Positions 52,365 to 61,048 of a DNA stretch of 64,000 nt are shown in pieces. A model generated the notes under the pieces. That model saw nothing but the letters and a program-made list of their open reading frames with translations, searched no databases and was not told the origin of the DNA. The translations under genes and the position numbers were made by a program. The stretch lies in assembly GCF_023634645.1 (NCBI RefSeq), contig NZ_JAMKMR010000019.1:25352-89351 (forward strand), read 5' to 3'. Origin of the DNA: Vibrio sinus. GTDB taxonomy: Bacteria; Pseudomonadota; Gammaproteobacteria; Enterobacterales; Vibrionaceae. Each line of letters starts with the position of its first letter. Position 1 is the stretch's first letter.

Positions 52365-55300
52365 ATGGCTGATGATAAATCTTCTAAACCCAATCGACGC
52401 AAGGCGTTAAGCTTTTCAGCGCTCACCTCTGTCTTTTTCTACACAGCAGGTGCCGCTGCTGTGATGCTGACGCCATTAAAGTCTAACTTGATCCTGATGT
52501 TGCTGATCAACTTCGTTTTCGCTTTACTCATTGGCGTCCTGACCTATTGGCTATTTAATCGCATCAAGGGCAACAAAAAAGAAGCGTCAAATGAAGCTGA
52601 AATCATCAATAAGAGACGTAAATTACTGATTGCCCATTTTAATCGCATGCAGCGTCTCCAACAACGTAAGCGACGCTTTCATAGTAAGTACGATCACCCA
52701 ATATATTTGATGCTGAGTTCAAAACCAGCTCAGGACAGAAACATTATTACCCAAATGGGATACGAGGCCTATAAGGTAGATGATTTCGGCAATGATATTG
52801 AATTTCCGATTCTGTTTTGGTTAGGCGAACACTCGACACTCATCTCTATTAGCCGCGAAGATGATCAAAGGCCAGAGTACCTAAAAACACTTTGTAAATG
52901 CCTAAACAAGTGGCGTCCAAGACAAGCCATTAACGGCATTTTAGTGACAACCGAAGCTTCATTTTTACTGGAAAACAGCGAAACTATATCGAATGAAGCC
53001 GACCAAATTAAGTCGCAAGTCAAAACCTATAACCATGCATTTGGTCTGAACCTGCCCGTTTATAACATAGTGACCAACATGGGCAGTATCAGCGATTTCT
53101 GCCAGTTTTTTTCCGCCTTCGACGAATCAAAACGTGATGACGTATTTGGCGCTACCTTTCCTTTCCAAAAACATGGGGGAATCGATGCCAACTGGTTCAA
53201 TGATGAATATGACCACTTAATCAGCCAGTTAATTGCTAGTACGAGTAACGCCCTATCCGGCCAATTAAACCAAGAGTTTCGCAACTCAATAGCCAGCGCA
53301 CCATTTCAATTTGGATTGCTTAAGCAAAATTTATGGGCCTTTTTGCAACGCATGTACCGTGGTGAGCAATTAAGTAATGGCCTATTCTTTCGCGGGTTCT
53401 ATTTCACCCATAATGGCCAAGAGCATCCACAAAATGATGTGTTAGCCAGTACCGTCAACCACTCTTTGGGTAATGAAACCTTCACCCAATACCAACAGAT
53501 CCCGATTCATCAGACTCTGTTTGCGCAAAGAATCATGAGCCATGTGGTATTAAATGAACACGAAATAGCCGGAGTAAACAAACGCAAGGAAAACATTCTT
53601 ATACTTAGCCAAGTCTCATTTACTCTGTTTTGGGTATTATTGCTGGCTGGGGTATTAATGACGATAAAGCTAGACTTCGATTTCCAAAGTCGACGTGATT
53701 CTCGCGCCGATACTATGTTGGAACGTTATAAGGAATCAATATCAGCTTCACCTTATGACATTGAGAATTTGGAAGAAAACATTCCAAATCTGTATTCACT
53801 CTATCGCATCTATGATTTATACCGACAGCCCCTACCTTGGTATGCGGTGCCCATCATTCTTGGACCAAGTATCAAAAAAGAAGTCGAGCACGCCTACTTT
53901 AGTGAACTACAGGCCGTTTTACTTCCATCCATGGAAAATATGCTAGAAAAAGATCTGTTCGTGTATGTGAACTTAGAAGATCAGTCTAAAACACTGGCCT
54001 TGCTGAATGATTACCGACTGTTGTTTAATCCAGATCGAACCAATATTGAAGAATTGAAGTCCTACTTCATTAATGCACTTCAAGACCAAGGCGATGCAGA
54101 CACCGTGAGTGTCGCCCAGTTAAAAGCCCTGCTCGATGACGTGTTTGCCAATGATCTCGTACCTAAAAAACCCAATATGGATCTGGAAAAGCTGGCGAAA
54201 AAGGTCATCAACCAAACTGGGATAGAGACACTACTGTATGACCATATTATCCATTCGCCAAAATATGCCAATCGAATCGATATAAGAAAAGAGCTAGGCA
54301 CTAATTTTGATCAACTCTTTTCCTTCTCCTCCAATTATGTTGGATACTTTGTCCCTTACCTCTATACGCCAACTGGGTTCAATGATCTGGATTTGTCTGT
54401 GGACTCTCCAGCCATTCAAGACGCTCTTCAAGCCTATGAGGGTGTTGCGGGAACGGCACCAAGTGCTATCGAAATGTATCGTATTAGCCGCGACCTTAGA
54501 CAGATGTACCAAAATGACTACATCAATTATTGGCGCAATTTCGTTAACAACGTTAAGGTGAAGCCCATCAAAAACCCTAGCGAGTTAAATAATGCAATCA
54601 ATTTACTCGCCAATACCTCAGACAATCCAATGACCAAGTTGCTAACTGTGGTCAATAAATATACATCTGTTGAGCTGGCCATGCCTAAAGTTCAAAAAAC
54701 GGAAGGAGAAAAGCAAGCGGCTAAAGAAGCGCTTCAGCAAGATCAGGACTCTAAGCGATCAGCAAGACAAATCACGGTTAACTTTAGAAGCTATCACACA
54801 TTAATGAATGAAAATTCTCAAAACATGAGACCGATAGATGGCTTAATGAAATCCATTACTAAGGCGAAAACCTGGTTGGATAAGTTCTACACCAGTGAAG
54901 AGCCTGAGAAGCTTGCGTTCCAGACGTTATCAGCAACCTTGAAAGTGCAAAACCCAATTAGCACGTTAGCTAAGTCGGCTTCCGGTCAACCTACGTTAGT
55001 GAACACGTTATTAACTGACGTCACTCAGCAAAGTAACGACATGGTCATGTCTTTGGCACACGACTATTTGAATTCTAGTTGGAACGCCAGTGTGTACAAA
55101 CCTTATCAACAAACAATCAAGCCTTTCTATCCGTTTGACAAAAAATCGAAAGTGGATGCTAGCGTCGCCGATGTGAAGGCCTTTTTTGGAACAGAAGGAA
55201 TACTTAATAAGTTTTACAACACAACGTTGAAAAACTTCTCTTTCGAATCGAACAAAACACCTTATTTACCTGGCTTGCTACCCAACTCTGGTCTCGCCCT

Positions 55301-55763
55301 CGCACCTAAGTTATGGACAATGTTGGATAAATCAAAAGATATTCGCAAAGCACTATTCTTGTCGGATCCCAACAATATCTCTATACGTTTCCAGATGAAA
55401 GCGGTGGACATGAGTCCTAGCATTACAGAGTTTTCCATCTCGACGGATAAACCTATTTTCACTTATCGCCACGGCCCGACGCTTTGGAGCCAGCAATCAT
55501 GGCAAGGAGAATCACAACTTGAAGACCTTCTCAGTGTCGATGTCAGCTCGCAATCTAAAACCATTGCGAAAGAAAGCTACCAAGGTAATTGGAATTGGTT
55601 CCGACTGATCGAACCAAGAGTGAAAGACACAACAGCCCAAGACACACAAGTTGAGTTTGATTTTGGTAAAGACAAAGTCAGGCTGGCAATAAAAACACAA
55701 GGAAGAGAAAACCCATTTGTTCCAGGGTTCTTCTCAGCATTTAATTTACCAAGTGCAATCTAA
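52365..55763 (+). CDS. tssM: T6SS inner-membrane protein TssM (IcmF), degenerate NTPase motifs
   Basis: 1132 aa. Two TM segments near the N-terminus (about 15-60), a cytoplasmic domain (about 80-400), a third TM (about 408-432) and a large periplasmic part to the C-terminus (ENPFVPGFFSAFNLPSAI). TssM spans the periplasm between TssL and TssJ. At the place where many homologues have a Walker A loop, this one reads YLMLSSKPAQDRN (about residue 112-124), and the later GTPase-like T/N-K-x-D position reads IVTNMGSI (about 233-240). Both appear lost. Confidence 0.93.
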   Translation: MADDKSSKPNRRKALSFSALTSVFFYTAGAAAVMLTPLKSNLILMLLINFVFALLIGVLTYWLFNRIKGNKKEASNEAEIINKRRKLLIAHFNRMQRLQQRKRRFHSKYDHPIYLMLSSKPAQDRNIITQMGYEAYKVDDFGNDIEFPILFWLGEHSTLISISREDDQRPEYLKTLCKCLNKWRPRQAINGILVTTEASFLLENSETISNEADQIKSQVKTYNHAFGLNLPVYNIVTNMGSISDFCQFFSAFDESKRDDVFGATFPFQKHGGIDANWFNDEYDHLISQLIASTSNALSGQLNQEFRNSIASAPFQFGLLKQNLWAFLQRMYRGEQLSNGLFFRGFYFTHNGQEHPQNDVLASTVNHSLGNETFTQYQQIPIHQTLFAQRIMSHVVLNEHEIAGVNKRKENILILSQVSFTLFWVLLLAGVLMTIKLDFDFQSRRDSRADTMLERYKESISASPYDIENLEENIPNLYSLYRIYDLYRQPLPWYAVPIILGPSIKKEVEHAYFSELQAVLLPSMENMLEKDLFVYVNLEDQSKTLALLNDYRLLFNPDRTNIEELKSYFINALQDQGDADTVSVAQLKALLDDVFANDLVPKKPNMDLEKLAKKVINQTGIETLLYDHIIHSPKYANRIDIRKELGTNFDQLFSFSSNYVGYFVPYLYTPTGFNDLDLSVDSPAIQDALQAYEGVAGTAPSAIEMYRISRDLRQMYQNDYINYWRNFVNNVKVKPIKNPSELNNAINLLANTSDNPMTKLLTVVNKYTSVELAMPKVQKTEGEKQAAKEALQQDQDSKRSARQITVNFRSYHTLMNENSQNMRPIDGLMKSITKAKTWLDKFYTSEEPEKLAFQTLSATLKVQNPISTLAKSASGQPTLVNTLLTDVTQQSNDMVMSLAHDYLNSSWNASVYKPYQQTIKPFYPFDKKSKVDASVADVKAFFGTEGILNKFYNTTLKNFSFESNKTPYLPGLLPNSGLALAPKLWTMLDKSKDIRKALFLSDPNNISIRFQMKAVDMSPSITEFSISTDKPIFTYRHGPTLWSQQSWQGESQLEDLLSVDVSSQSKTIAKESYQGNWNWFRLIEPRVKDTTAQDTQVEFDFGKDKVRLAIKTQGRENPFVPGFFSAFNLPSAI

Positions 55764-56508
55764 GATCTCCGGTCAGTTAGCCAATGATGCCTATCAAAGC
55801 ATCATTGGCTATTTTCGTAAATCTGGCATTGAGTTTTTGGCACCACTGAGTAGCCATGTATTTTTGGCCCAGCACCCTAGCATGGGTCAAATTACACTCA
55901 AGTTTGCAAAGTCTACCCCTCGAAAAGCTATTCTAAAAAATGAAGCCGAGTTTTTGAACAGTAATCCGGCCACACACTGGCCTCGTATCATTGATTACAC
56001 CTCATTTAGAACCATAGATGCACTCGTGATTAATTACATTGAGGGATCTCCCCTCTCTGAGTTGATCAAAAACAATGCCCCGAACCCTGTCACAAGGCAG
56101 CAATTAGAACGCCTTTTACTTGCTTTACACCAAACAGGCTATGTACATGGCGATATCAAGCCAAGCAATATTATTTTCAACCCCAATAACGGCCAGCTGA
56201 GTCTGATTGACTTTGGTAGCTGCCGCAAAATTGGCACACCCTTGAAAGATTGTTTGGTAAACACATGGACACCCAGTTTTTCAGGCATTCATCCTTCGAT
56301 GGACCACTTAAGTGCCCACGCACTCGATGATTGGTATTCGGTTGCGATTCTTTTTGCTGTACTACAGGGTCAACATCCGTACGAAGGTAAACCTCTTAAC
56401 GAGGTCATCTTAGAGAAAAATGAGATTCAAATAAATTCACTTCCAGCGCACTATCAACTGATTGTATTGAAAAGAATCCGGTTGCTTTCGAGACTCTTAG
56501 CACCTTAA
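55717..56508 (+). CDS. Serine/threonine protein kinase, PpkA-like T6SS regulator
   Basis: 263 aa from a TTG at 55717 (GGAAGAG 9 bp upstream), overlapping tssM by 47 bp. An in-frame GTG at 55753, with an 11-bp overlap, is an equally possible start. Kinase landmarks are a lysine in ITLKFAKS, an Glu in ILKNEAEFL, the catalytic loop YVHGDIKPSN (about 143-152) and LIDFGSCRK (DFG). There is no glycine-rich loop of the usual form and no membrane or sensor domain. It probably phosphorylates Fha in the post-translational switch. A cognate PppA phosphatase is not seen in the window. Confidence 0.83.
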   Translation: MFQGSSQHLIYQVQSKISGQLANDAYQSIIGYFRKSGIEFLAPLSSHVFLAQHPSMGQITLKFAKSTPRKAILKNEAEFLNSNPATHWPRIIDYTSFRTIDALVINYIEGSPLSELIKNNAPNPVTRQQLERLLLALHQTGYVHGDIKPSNIIFNPNNGQLSLIDFGSCRKIGTPLKDCLVNTWTPSFSGIHPSMDHLSAHALDDWYSVAILFAVLQGQHPYEGKPLNEVILEKNEIQINSLPAHYQLIVLKRIRLLSRLLAP

Positions 56509-56518
56509 AAAGGGCTGT

Positions 56519-56902
56519 CTAAATCGCTTGCCATTTATTCTTCATCGCACGAATAGCTTCATCAGGCACTCCGTGAACGTTATCGTATTGACCTGTGCAT
56601 TCCAATATTCGCAATTGCGCACGGTAACGCTTAGCAAGTTTCTCATACGGGCGCATTTCCCATAGCCGACAAAAGGTATTAGAAACCACAACGCTTTGGC
56701 CTAGTGATAAGGCTTGTCCTGTTTTAAGCTGACACCATGCGTGCGCTTGCCTCAATTTCGATGGGTCAAACACATACACACCGTTACTGTCCAAAAAATA
56801 CATATCTGCTTCAAAATGTGCGGCCCCAAAGGTTTTCGCCAAGGTTGACTTTCCCGAACCTGGCAAGCCCCTTATTAGTGTCAGTGTTAAATCATCGCTC
56901 AT
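56519..56902 (-). CDS. Small P-loop ATP-binding protein (polynucleotide-kinase-like)
   Basis: 127 aa, AAA_33-type P-loop protein: Walker A is RGLPGSGKST at 10-19, then HFEADMYFLDSNGVYVFD, VVVSNTFCRLWEM and a helical C-terminal end AIRAMKNKWQAI. Related small kinases act on nucleotides or RNA ends, but the substrate is unknown. It is convergent with the T6SS kinase gene across 10 bp and divergent from metA. Confidence 0.75.
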   Translation of the reverse strand: MSDDLTLTLIRGLPGSGKSTLAKTFGAAHFEADMYFLDSNGVYVFDPSKLRQAHAWCQLKTGQALSLGQSVVVSNTFCRLWEMRPYEKLAKRYRAQLRILECTGQYDNVHGVPDEAIRAMKNKWQAI

Positions 56903-56986
56903 TATCTATCCTATCTATAACTGACTTGTTTTGATAAAGAAATCCTCGCCTATCTATCGACAACTTAGCCCAATTGCGTTAGCTTT

Positions 56987-57002
56987 AGAAGTATAGACGT
57001 CT
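56987..57002. promoter_or_regulatory. MetJ-type operator (met boxes) upstream of metA
   Basis: A perfect met box AGACGTCT at 56995-57002 is preceded directly by a second 8-bp unit AGAAGTAT (6 of 8 matches). Two adjacent boxes are the minimum MetJ operator. It ends 22 bp before the start codon. Confidence 0.75.
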
Positions 57003-57023
57003 ATATTGCACACGGAGACTGCT

Positions 57024-57965
57024 TTGCCAATTAAAATTCCCGATCAATTACCTGCATCTGATGTATTGAGGCAAGAAAATATCTTTGTTATGCCTGAAAC
57101 TCGGGCCTCTAGTCAGGAAATACGGCCACTGAAAGTGCTTATTCTAAATCTAATGCCTAAGAAAATAGAAACAGAAACGCAATTTCTCCGACTGCTTTCT
57201 AACAGCCCCCTGCAAGTAGATGTTGAATTGTTACGCATAGATAATCGGCCAAGCAAAAATACGCCTTCGGAACACCTAGATAACTTTTACCGTCAGTTTG
57301 AAACCATCAAGAACCAAAATTACGATGGACTCATTATTACCGGTGCGCCGCTTGGGCTGGTTCAGTTTGAAGATGTCATTTATTGGGAACATTTGCAGAC
57401 AATCATGAACTGGGCAAGTGACCACGTAACGTCAACCCTATATGTTTGCTGGGCCGCTCAAGCCGGACTTAAACTTTTGTATAATTTGCCGAAGCAAACC
57501 CGACAAGAGAAACTCTCTGGTGTGTATCAACACGAAATTCATCAACCATTTCATCCGATATTAAGAGGGTTTGACGATACTTTTTTAGCGCCTCACTCCC
57601 GATATGCTGACTTTTCGTCTACCTCAATTGAAGAAAATACAGATTTGGACATTCTCGCCACTTCCGATATTGCTGGCGTGTATTTGGCGGCAACTAAAGA
57701 CAAGCGAAACGTATTTGTTACTGGGCATCCTGAGTACGACGCGCTCACCTTACATACGGAATACACACGTGATCTCAGTGAAGGTTTAGAACCAGCCATC
57801 CCGGTCAACTACTATCCAAATAATGATACTAATAGCGTACCGAAAGCGAGCTGGCGAAGCCATGGCCATTTGTTGTTTTCTAACTGGCTAAACTATTGCG
57901 TCTATCAACAAACTCCTTACGACTTGGCACATTTCAGTGAAGATCGTTTTACGGTGGATGATTGA
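57024..57965 (+). CDS. metA: Homoserine O-succinyltransferase MetA
   Basis: 313 aa from a TTG at 57024 (MPIKIPDQLP, exactly the family N-terminus; GGAG 7 bp upstream). The in-frame TTG at 57006 would add six unconserved residues. It transfers succinyl from succinyl-CoA to homoserine, the first committed step to methionine. The catalytic cysteine is in LYVCWAAQAGL, and the His/Glu in VTGHPEYD. RPLKVLILNLMPKKIETE is strongly conserved. A MetJ box precedes it, so methionine repression is expected. Confidence 0.94.
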   Translation: MPIKIPDQLPASDVLRQENIFVMPETRASSQEIRPLKVLILNLMPKKIETETQFLRLLSNSPLQVDVELLRIDNRPSKNTPSEHLDNFYRQFETIKNQNYDGLIITGAPLGLVQFEDVIYWEHLQTIMNWASDHVTSTLYVCWAAQAGLKLLYNLPKQTRQEKLSGVYQHEIHQPFHPILRGFDDTFLAPHSRYADFSSTSIEENTDLDILATSDIAGVYLAATKDKRNVFVTGHPEYDALTLHTEYTRDLSEGLEPAIPVNYYPNNDTNSVPKASWRSHGHLLFSNWLNYCVYQQTPYDLAHFSEDRFTVDD

Positions 57966-58094
57966 GATTTTTTCGAAAGCTCATGTGGTCATCGCATTAG
58001 TTTGAGATATACCTTTCGTAGATTTACAGGCTAGCGCCTTTCTCTACATACAGTACGCGTATCATAGGTGTTCAACACACATTTAGGGGCACCT

Positions 58095-58781
58095 ATGATA
58101 AAGATGCTAGTCACTATTAGTCTAAGTCTTGGTTTCGTTACCGCATGCGCCAATACAGCCCCTACTCAGACACCCAACATCCCCATCGCTGACAACGAAA
58201 CACTGGCACTTTCGCGTGCTAAGCTTGGTATTGCTTACTTAAACAATAACAACCCGACCATTGCACGAGAGAACCTTATCAAGGCTTACTCTTTAGCGCC
58301 CAACAATCTATATGTGCTCTTATCTTTCGCACATTATTATGATGTTGTTGGCGACACCAACTCAGCCAACCTCTCTTACCAATCCGCTCTGCGCAGCTTT
58401 CCTGAAGATAGCTACGCACTCAATAACTATGCGGCATTTCTGTGCAAACAAGAGAAATACACTCAAGCTCAAACGCTTTTCAATAAAGCGTTATCGAACT
58501 CGTCATATCTTTTTATCGCAGCAAGTTATGAAAATTTGGGACTGTGTTTATTAAAATCAGGAGAAGAGATAAAAGCGAAAGAAAGCTTTGAGAGAGCATT
58601 GGCCTATCAACCAGATCGCGTCATTTCTCTTGTTCAAGCGTGCCAAATAGATATCAAGCGAAAAAACTATCGAAGCGCAAAGGCCAAACTCAAAGCGTAC
58701 CAGCAATCATTCGGTCCACAAAAAGTCACTCTAGAATTACTCCTCAAGCTTGAGAAGCTAGATACAACTGTTAAGAACTGA
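58095..58781 (+). CDS. TPR lipoprotein, PilW/PilF-like
   Basis: 228 aa from ATG 58095 (AGGGG 6 bp upstream; the frame extends to 58068 but a signal peptide begins here). Signal MIKMLVTISLSLGFVTAC with a lipobox cysteine at residue 18. About five tetratricopeptide-like units follow (AKLGIAYLNNNNPTIARENLIKAYSLAPNNLYVL, landmark; YALNNYAAFLCKQEKYTQA; YENLGLCLLKSGEEIKAKESF). It resembles the type IV pilus stability protein PilW/PilF that assembles the PilQ secretin, but it is away from pilus genes here. Its 3' end overlaps the convergent VOC gene by 11 bp. Confidence 0.75.
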   Translation: MIKMLVTISLSLGFVTACANTAPTQTPNIPIADNETLALSRAKLGIAYLNNNNPTIARENLIKAYSLAPNNLYVLLSFAHYYDVVGDTNSANLSYQSALRSFPEDSYALNNYAAFLCKQEKYTQAQTLFNKALSNSSYLFIAASYENLGLCLLKSGEEIKAKESFERALAYQPDRVISLVQACQIDIKRKNYRSAKAKLKAYQQSFGPQKVTLELLLKLEKLDTTVKN

Positions 58782-59130
58782 GTTCAGACCAAACGGCGAA
58801 CTCATTACCACTCGGCTCTTGAAAGTGAAACCGGCATCCTCCCGGAAACTCGAAGATTGGCCGCACAATCGTTCCACCAGCATCAATCACTTTGTCCATG
58901 GTTAGTTGAATGTTTGCGCTGTAAAAAACCAGCAATGCGCCACCAGTTTTGACATCGCATCTGACGTTAGAGTGGTAAAAGCCGCCATCTAACCCTTGGT
59001 TAGAAAACGCAGTGTATTCTGGCCCAAAATCTGTAAACGTCCAACCGAAAACGGATTCAAAAAAGGCTTTGGTTGCAGACAAATCTTTCGCCGCAAACTC
59101 AACATAATTGAGCTTTTCATGTTCTTTCAT
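58771..59130 (-). CDS. VOC (glyoxalase-fold) family protein
   Basis: 119 aa from ATG 59130, with GGAGAG 3-4 bp upstream (the longer frame from 59160 adds ten unconserved residues). Two beta-alpha-beta-beta-beta units of the vicinal oxygen chelate fold: LNYVEFAAKDLSATKAFFESVFGW and FQEPSGNEFAVW. It resembles the small glyoxalase/bleomycin-resistance-like proteins, substrate unknown. Confidence 0.85.
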   Translation of the reverse strand: MKEHEKLNYVEFAAKDLSATKAFFESVFGWTFTDFGPEYTAFSNQGLDGGFYHSNVRCDVKTGGALLVFYSANIQLTMDKVIDAGGTIVRPIFEFPGGCRFHFQEPSGNEFAVWSELSS

Positions 59131-59310
59131 ATTCTCTCCATACGATACAACTATACCCAATTTAACGGAAAAGCTCCTAAACGTGATTCTCTTGAAAACT
59201 CGACCTGTTGAGCCATACTGATAAACATCTCAATCATGTAAATTAAGACTTATTTTATGAAAGTTTGCCGCAATATAGCCCATATTTTTGCCTAAAAGCG
59301 AAATTTGATA

Positions 59311-60090
59311 ATGAGAAGCTTGCTATTCATCGCTTTATTTGCAGTTATTCTAGCTGGCAAATTACATGCTGCGCCTAAAATAACCTATTGCTTTGGCCCT
59401 TGGTCTCCAGTTCATTACTTAGATGAGAATAATAAACCGTCAGGGTTATTTGTTGATTTAACACGAGTGCTGTTTAAACAACAACTTGGCTGGGAAATTG
59501 AATATAGGCAGTTACCTTGGAAGCGCTGCCAAAACTACATAGCAGCAGGCTTGATTGACTTCATGGTCACAGTCAACACGCCTGAGCGAATCAAATACTC
59601 TGTCGCTTCTGAAAAACCGATTTATCATATCAACAATAGTGTTTACACTTATCGGGATCATGAGCGCCTTGATACCATAAACAACATTACTACGCCAAAC
59701 GATATAGTGTCAGAACAGCTCACCGTCGTCACTTACTTAGGCAATGGATGGTACAAGGCTAACCTTGCACCACTAGGCATTCAAACGACTTACATTAAGG
59801 GCGTTTCGTCAGCCATTAATTTAGTCGCTCTTAAGCGAACCGATCTCTACATCGGTGGTGATATTGTGGCGAACCATCAAATTAAAACCCTAAATCTCGA
59901 CGGTGAAATCATTAAAACCCGAGTGAATTTTGAACCCTATTTCATGTATGTAATGGTATCGAAAAAGTCTAGTTTTATTGATAAGTTAAGTGATATTAAC
60001 ATCGCCATCGAAAAGCTGTTAGCGAGCGAAGAATATCAACAAGTTATATCTAAATACCAATTGAACAATCAAAAGGTCACCGCCCCCTAA
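59311..60090 (+). CDS. Periplasmic solute-binding protein, family 3
   Basis: 259 aa from ATG 59311 (a TTG at 59305 is also in frame). Signal peptide to about residue 20 (LAGKLHAAPK). Family 3 fold: ITYCFGPWSPVHYLDENNKPSGLFVDLTR (landmark), EIEYRQLPWKRCQNYIAAGLIDFMVTVN (landmark), and C-terminal IAIEKLLASEEYQQVISKY. No transporter genes adjoin it; such orphan proteins in vibrios may serve signalling. It overlaps the convergent LysR gene by 4 bp. Confidence 0.8.
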   Translation: MRSLLFIALFAVILAGKLHAAPKITYCFGPWSPVHYLDENNKPSGLFVDLTRVLFKQQLGWEIEYRQLPWKRCQNYIAAGLIDFMVTVNTPERIKYSVASEKPIYHINNSVYTYRDHERLDTINNITTPNDIVSEQLTVVTYLGNGWYKANLAPLGIQTTYIKGVSSAINLVALKRTDLYIGGDIVANHQIKTLNLDGEIIKTRVNFEPYFMYVMVSKKSSFIDKLSDINIAIEKLLASEEYQQVISKYQLNNQKVTAP

Positions 60091-60956
60091 ACATACTGCT
60101 TAACAAAATCAATAAATGCGCGGTCTGCCATCGACTGATAGCCATCTTTCCTCCACGCCAACGCAAGATCCAAATATATCCTATCCTCGAAAGGAATACC
60201 CTTGATTCCCTTTTCATGTTCAGTGACCAAATCTAACAGAGCGGTCACCGCAAACTCCCGCTTTACAATATTTAAAATCATGGCTAGCAAATTGGTTTCA
60301 TAAGAAAGTTTTAGCTCGTGTCCGTAACGTCTTGATGCTCTATCCATGTAATCTCTATGAAAATATCCAGGTTTAAACATCACTAACTCTTGGTCGAAGA
60401 AGTCCGAAAATGTTATCGACGAGCGATTTGCCAGTGCGTGTTGTTCACCCATCACCGCCAACATTTCACAGTTAAGCAAGTGATCGGTCTCGAGCTCATC
60501 TGGCACGTCTTGATCGATGATGACACCGATATCCAACTCACCATTTAGCAACATCTCTCGAATCGACTGCGTGCCGGCATCAATTAGAATAAGAGTAAGT
60601 TGCGGGTAGTGACTTTTAAATGCCATGATAATTTCAGGAAAGAAATAAGAACCGACCATGCTCGGCGCGCCTAAGCGGACTTCGCCCTTTTTTAGCCCCA
60701 CTAATTCATCAATCGCTAATTTAGCATCGTCAATCTGTTGAAGAATTTTTTTTGCGTGAGTAAGAAGCACGTGACCTTCTTGAGTCAATTCAGCTCGCCT
60801 CTCCGCTCGATTAAATAATGATACTCCTAGTTGCTGTTCAAACTTTTTAATAGAAATACTGAGTGCAGGCTGAGCAATATTTAACAATTTGGCTGCCTGA
60901 GTAAAGTGACCACATTCTGCGACTGCAAGAAAATGTTTAAGTTGGCGAACTTCCAT
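60087..60956 (-). CDS. LysR-family transcriptional regulator
   Basis: 289 aa. N-terminal winged helix-turn-helix (1-60: MEVRQLKHFLAVAECGHFTQAAKLL, landmark; AQPALSISIKKFEQQLGVSLFNR), then the effector domain (about 90-289). It is divergent from an MFS exporter and shares its 92-bp spacer, so it probably controls that gene and itself. The start codon lies inside the left arm of a 15-bp inverted repeat. Confidence 0.92.
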   Translation of the reverse strand: MEVRQLKHFLAVAECGHFTQAAKLLNIAQPALSISIKKFEQQLGVSLFNRAERRAELTQEGHVLLTHAKKILQQIDDAKLAIDELVGLKKGEVRLGAPSMVGSYFFPEIIMAFKSHYPQLTLILIDAGTQSIREMLLNGELDIGVIIDQDVPDELETDHLLNCEMLAVMGEQHALANRSSITFSDFFDQELVMFKPGYFHRDYMDRASRRYGHELKLSYETNLLAMILNIVKREFAVTALLDLVTEHEKGIKGIPFEDRIYLDLALAWRKDGYQSMADRAFIDFVKQYV

Positions 60957-61000
60957 ATATAAAATATATCCTGACCATAGTTTAAATATATTTTATATAT
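60955..61000. promoter_or_regulatory. 15-bp inverted repeat in the LysR/MFS divergent promoter
   Basis: ATATATAAAATATAT (60955-60969) and ATATATTTTATATAT (60986-61000), perfect arms with a 16-bp spacer. A candidate autoregulated operator; the low complexity of the arms is a caution. Confidence 0.5.
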
Positions 61001-61048
61001 AATAATATCAGTGATAGTTTGATCATACTATTGATTAGAGACAAAAAA

